Of a stretch of DNA of 64,000 bases, positions 63,054 through 64,000 are shown piece by piece; position 1 is the first letter of the stretch; each line of letters begins with the position of its first letter. Origin of the DNA: Rhizobium sp. ZPR4 (GTDB taxonomy: Bacteria > Pseudomonadota > Alphaproteobacteria > Rhizobiales > Rhizobiaceae). The stretch covers positions 1,178,001 through 1,242,000 of the forward strand of contig NZ_CP157967.1 in assembly GCF_040215725.1 (NCBI RefSeq). The letters run 5' to 3'. The notes below the pieces were generated by a model. It saw nothing but the letters and a program-made list of their open reading frames with translations. It did no database searches and was not told the DNA's origin. Made by a program: the position numbers and the translations under genes.

Positions 63054-64000
63054 ATGGCAGAAAAACAGTTGGCGTATCGCGCAAGCGGAAACGACGAGTT
63101 CTTTGCGGATGATGATCCGCTCGCAGAACTTGCTCGTATCGTGGGTTTCGAGCCGCGCCCCGCTGCTCAGGCAACTCCTGCGGCTCAGCGGCAGGAGCCG
63201 GCCTTCAATCTGGAAGACGAGCTTCTTCGCGAATTCGAACGCTACGATACGCCGCGAATGAGTCCGGCAAATGACATCACCGCTCCCGCGGAACAGGTGT
63301 CGCCGCCGAGCCATGACGAGGCTGCGCATCCCGCCGAGCCTGTGCGGGCCGAGCCTAAGTTTGAAGAGCCGAAGTTCGAAGAGCCTGCGCCGCAGCCTGT
63401 GGCTCCGGTCAAGCCGACGATCGGCGCTCGCGATCTGATCGACGAGCTGGAAATGTCGATCGCGCCGGTTTTGCAGCCGGCGCCGAGGGCCGCACCTGTC
63501 GAGCCGCAGCTGGCTGCTCCGGTGCTGAAGCCGACGCCGCAATCCGCTGCCGCTACCATACGGCTGCCGCTTGCCAACTTTACCCTGGCAACGCCCGCTG
63601 CCTCGCGTGAGCAGTTCACGCCGGCTGCAGCGCCTGCTGTTGCCCAGCCGGCGCCGAAAGCCGCTTCTGATGAAGTGCTGTTCGATGGTGCCCTTGATTT
63701 TGAGGCGTTTGCTCCTGTTGAACCTCCGCATGCTCCCGAGGCGATAGCTCAACCTGTCGCACCTCAGCCTGCTCCGACAGTCTTCCAGGCGCCTGAGCCG
63801 CCCAAGGTTGCCAAGGCTGATCCGGCTGCACTTTCCGCCGAGATCGACGCCCTGCTGGCCGACGTCAATCGCTACCCGGTTCCATCGAGAACCGACGCGC
63901 CCGCCGCGAAGGACGAGCCGGATTTCGGCAATTTCGGTGCTTCCTTCTCCGAGCTCGCAGAGTTGCCGGTTGCGCCGGCGGCTGTCGCCCGGCATGAAGA
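63054..64000 (+). CDS. Pro/Ala-rich SPOR-type envelope protein, 5' part
   Basis: The frame opens at ATG 63054 and continues out of the window. The visible 315 residues are acidic and Pro/Ala/Val-rich, with repeated EPKFEEP-like steps and a conserved opening (AEKQLAYRASGNDEFFADDDPLAELARIVGFEPR). In rhizobia the gene after argS encodes a protein with such a disordered front, a membrane helix and a C-terminal SPOR domain that binds denuded peptidoglycan at the division site. The SPOR domain itself is not in view. Confidence 0.75.
   Translation, partial: MAEKQLAYRASGNDEFFADDDPLAELARIVGFEPRPAAQATPAAQRQEPAFNLEDELLREFERYDTPRMSPANDITAPAEQVSPPSHDEAAHPAEPVRAEPKFEEPKFEEPAPQPVAPVKPTIGARDLIDELEMSIAPVLQPAPRAAPVEPQLAAPVLKPTPQSAAATIRLPLANFTLATPAASREQFTPAAAPAVAQPAPKAASDEVLFDGALDFEAFAPVEPPHAPEAIAQPVAPQPAPTVFQAPEPPKVAKADPAALSAEIDALLADVNRYPVPSRTDAPAAKDEPDFGNFGASFSELAELPVAPAAVARHE

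Overview
The window looks like a chromosome segment of a Rhizobiaceae bacterium, most likely Rhizobium or a close relative. The evidence is an ExoR homologue, PopZ, a RopA/Omp2-type porin, a UgpBAE+C glycerol-3-phosphate importer, Lrp-controlled alanine dehydrogenase, and rhizobial-type intergenic palindromic repeats in high-GC DNA. No database search was possible; all names rest on motifs read from the sequence.

Region 1 (1 to about 16,534) is an integrated, probably mobilizable element whose left end lies outside the window. From left to right it carries: (a) a minus-strand operon of a Nudix-like protein, a divergent GTP-cyclohydrolase-II-like protein and a cut-off third gene that may be a membrane protein, possibly a nucleotide-based conflict system; (b) 1.3 kb almost free of genes, with a ParB relic and a dense cluster of palindromes; (c) a first tyrosine recombinase; (d) a four-gene envelope/murein-hydrolase module; (e) a VirD4-type coupling protein overlapping an M48 protease; (f) a MOBQ MobA/MobL relaxase with small accessory genes and an oriT-like hairpin; (g) a complete tRNA-Leu(UAA) interrupted by a 204-nt group I intron between U34 and A35; (h) a membrane protein and a second tyrosine recombinase; and (i) a 66-nt intronless tRNA-Leu(UAA) remnant, broken in the T loop, which marks the chromosomal junction. 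The most striking inference is that integration broke the resident tRNA-Leu(UAA) while the element supplies an intron-bearing replacement. No mating-pair-formation genes are seen, so transfer would need a helper type IV secretion system.

Region 2 (16.6-33.8 kb) is ordinary chromosome: threonine ammonia-lyase, HlyU-family protein, a GNAT fusion, SDR/TetR and azoreductase/LysR divergent pairs, a Tat-exported CpdB nucleotidase, a PilZ protein, an EEP-family hydrolase, aldR/ald, mercaptopyruvate sulfurtransferase, an AlaX editing protein coupled to a cysteine synthase, and an SDR.

Region 3 (33.8-50 kb) holds a photolyase, ugpC, a tannase-family esterase, ugpBAE with a possible PHO box, an O-acetyltransferase, tRNA-Asn, tRNA-Cys, a major porin, and several small secreted or membrane proteins with long non-coding gaps.

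Region 4 (50-64 kb) is a conserved housekeeping block: pcm, popZ, valS, a FadL-like outer-membrane protein, exoR, xthA, erpA, dgt, argS and the start of a Pro/Ala-rich envelope protein. Several intrinsic terminators are clear here.
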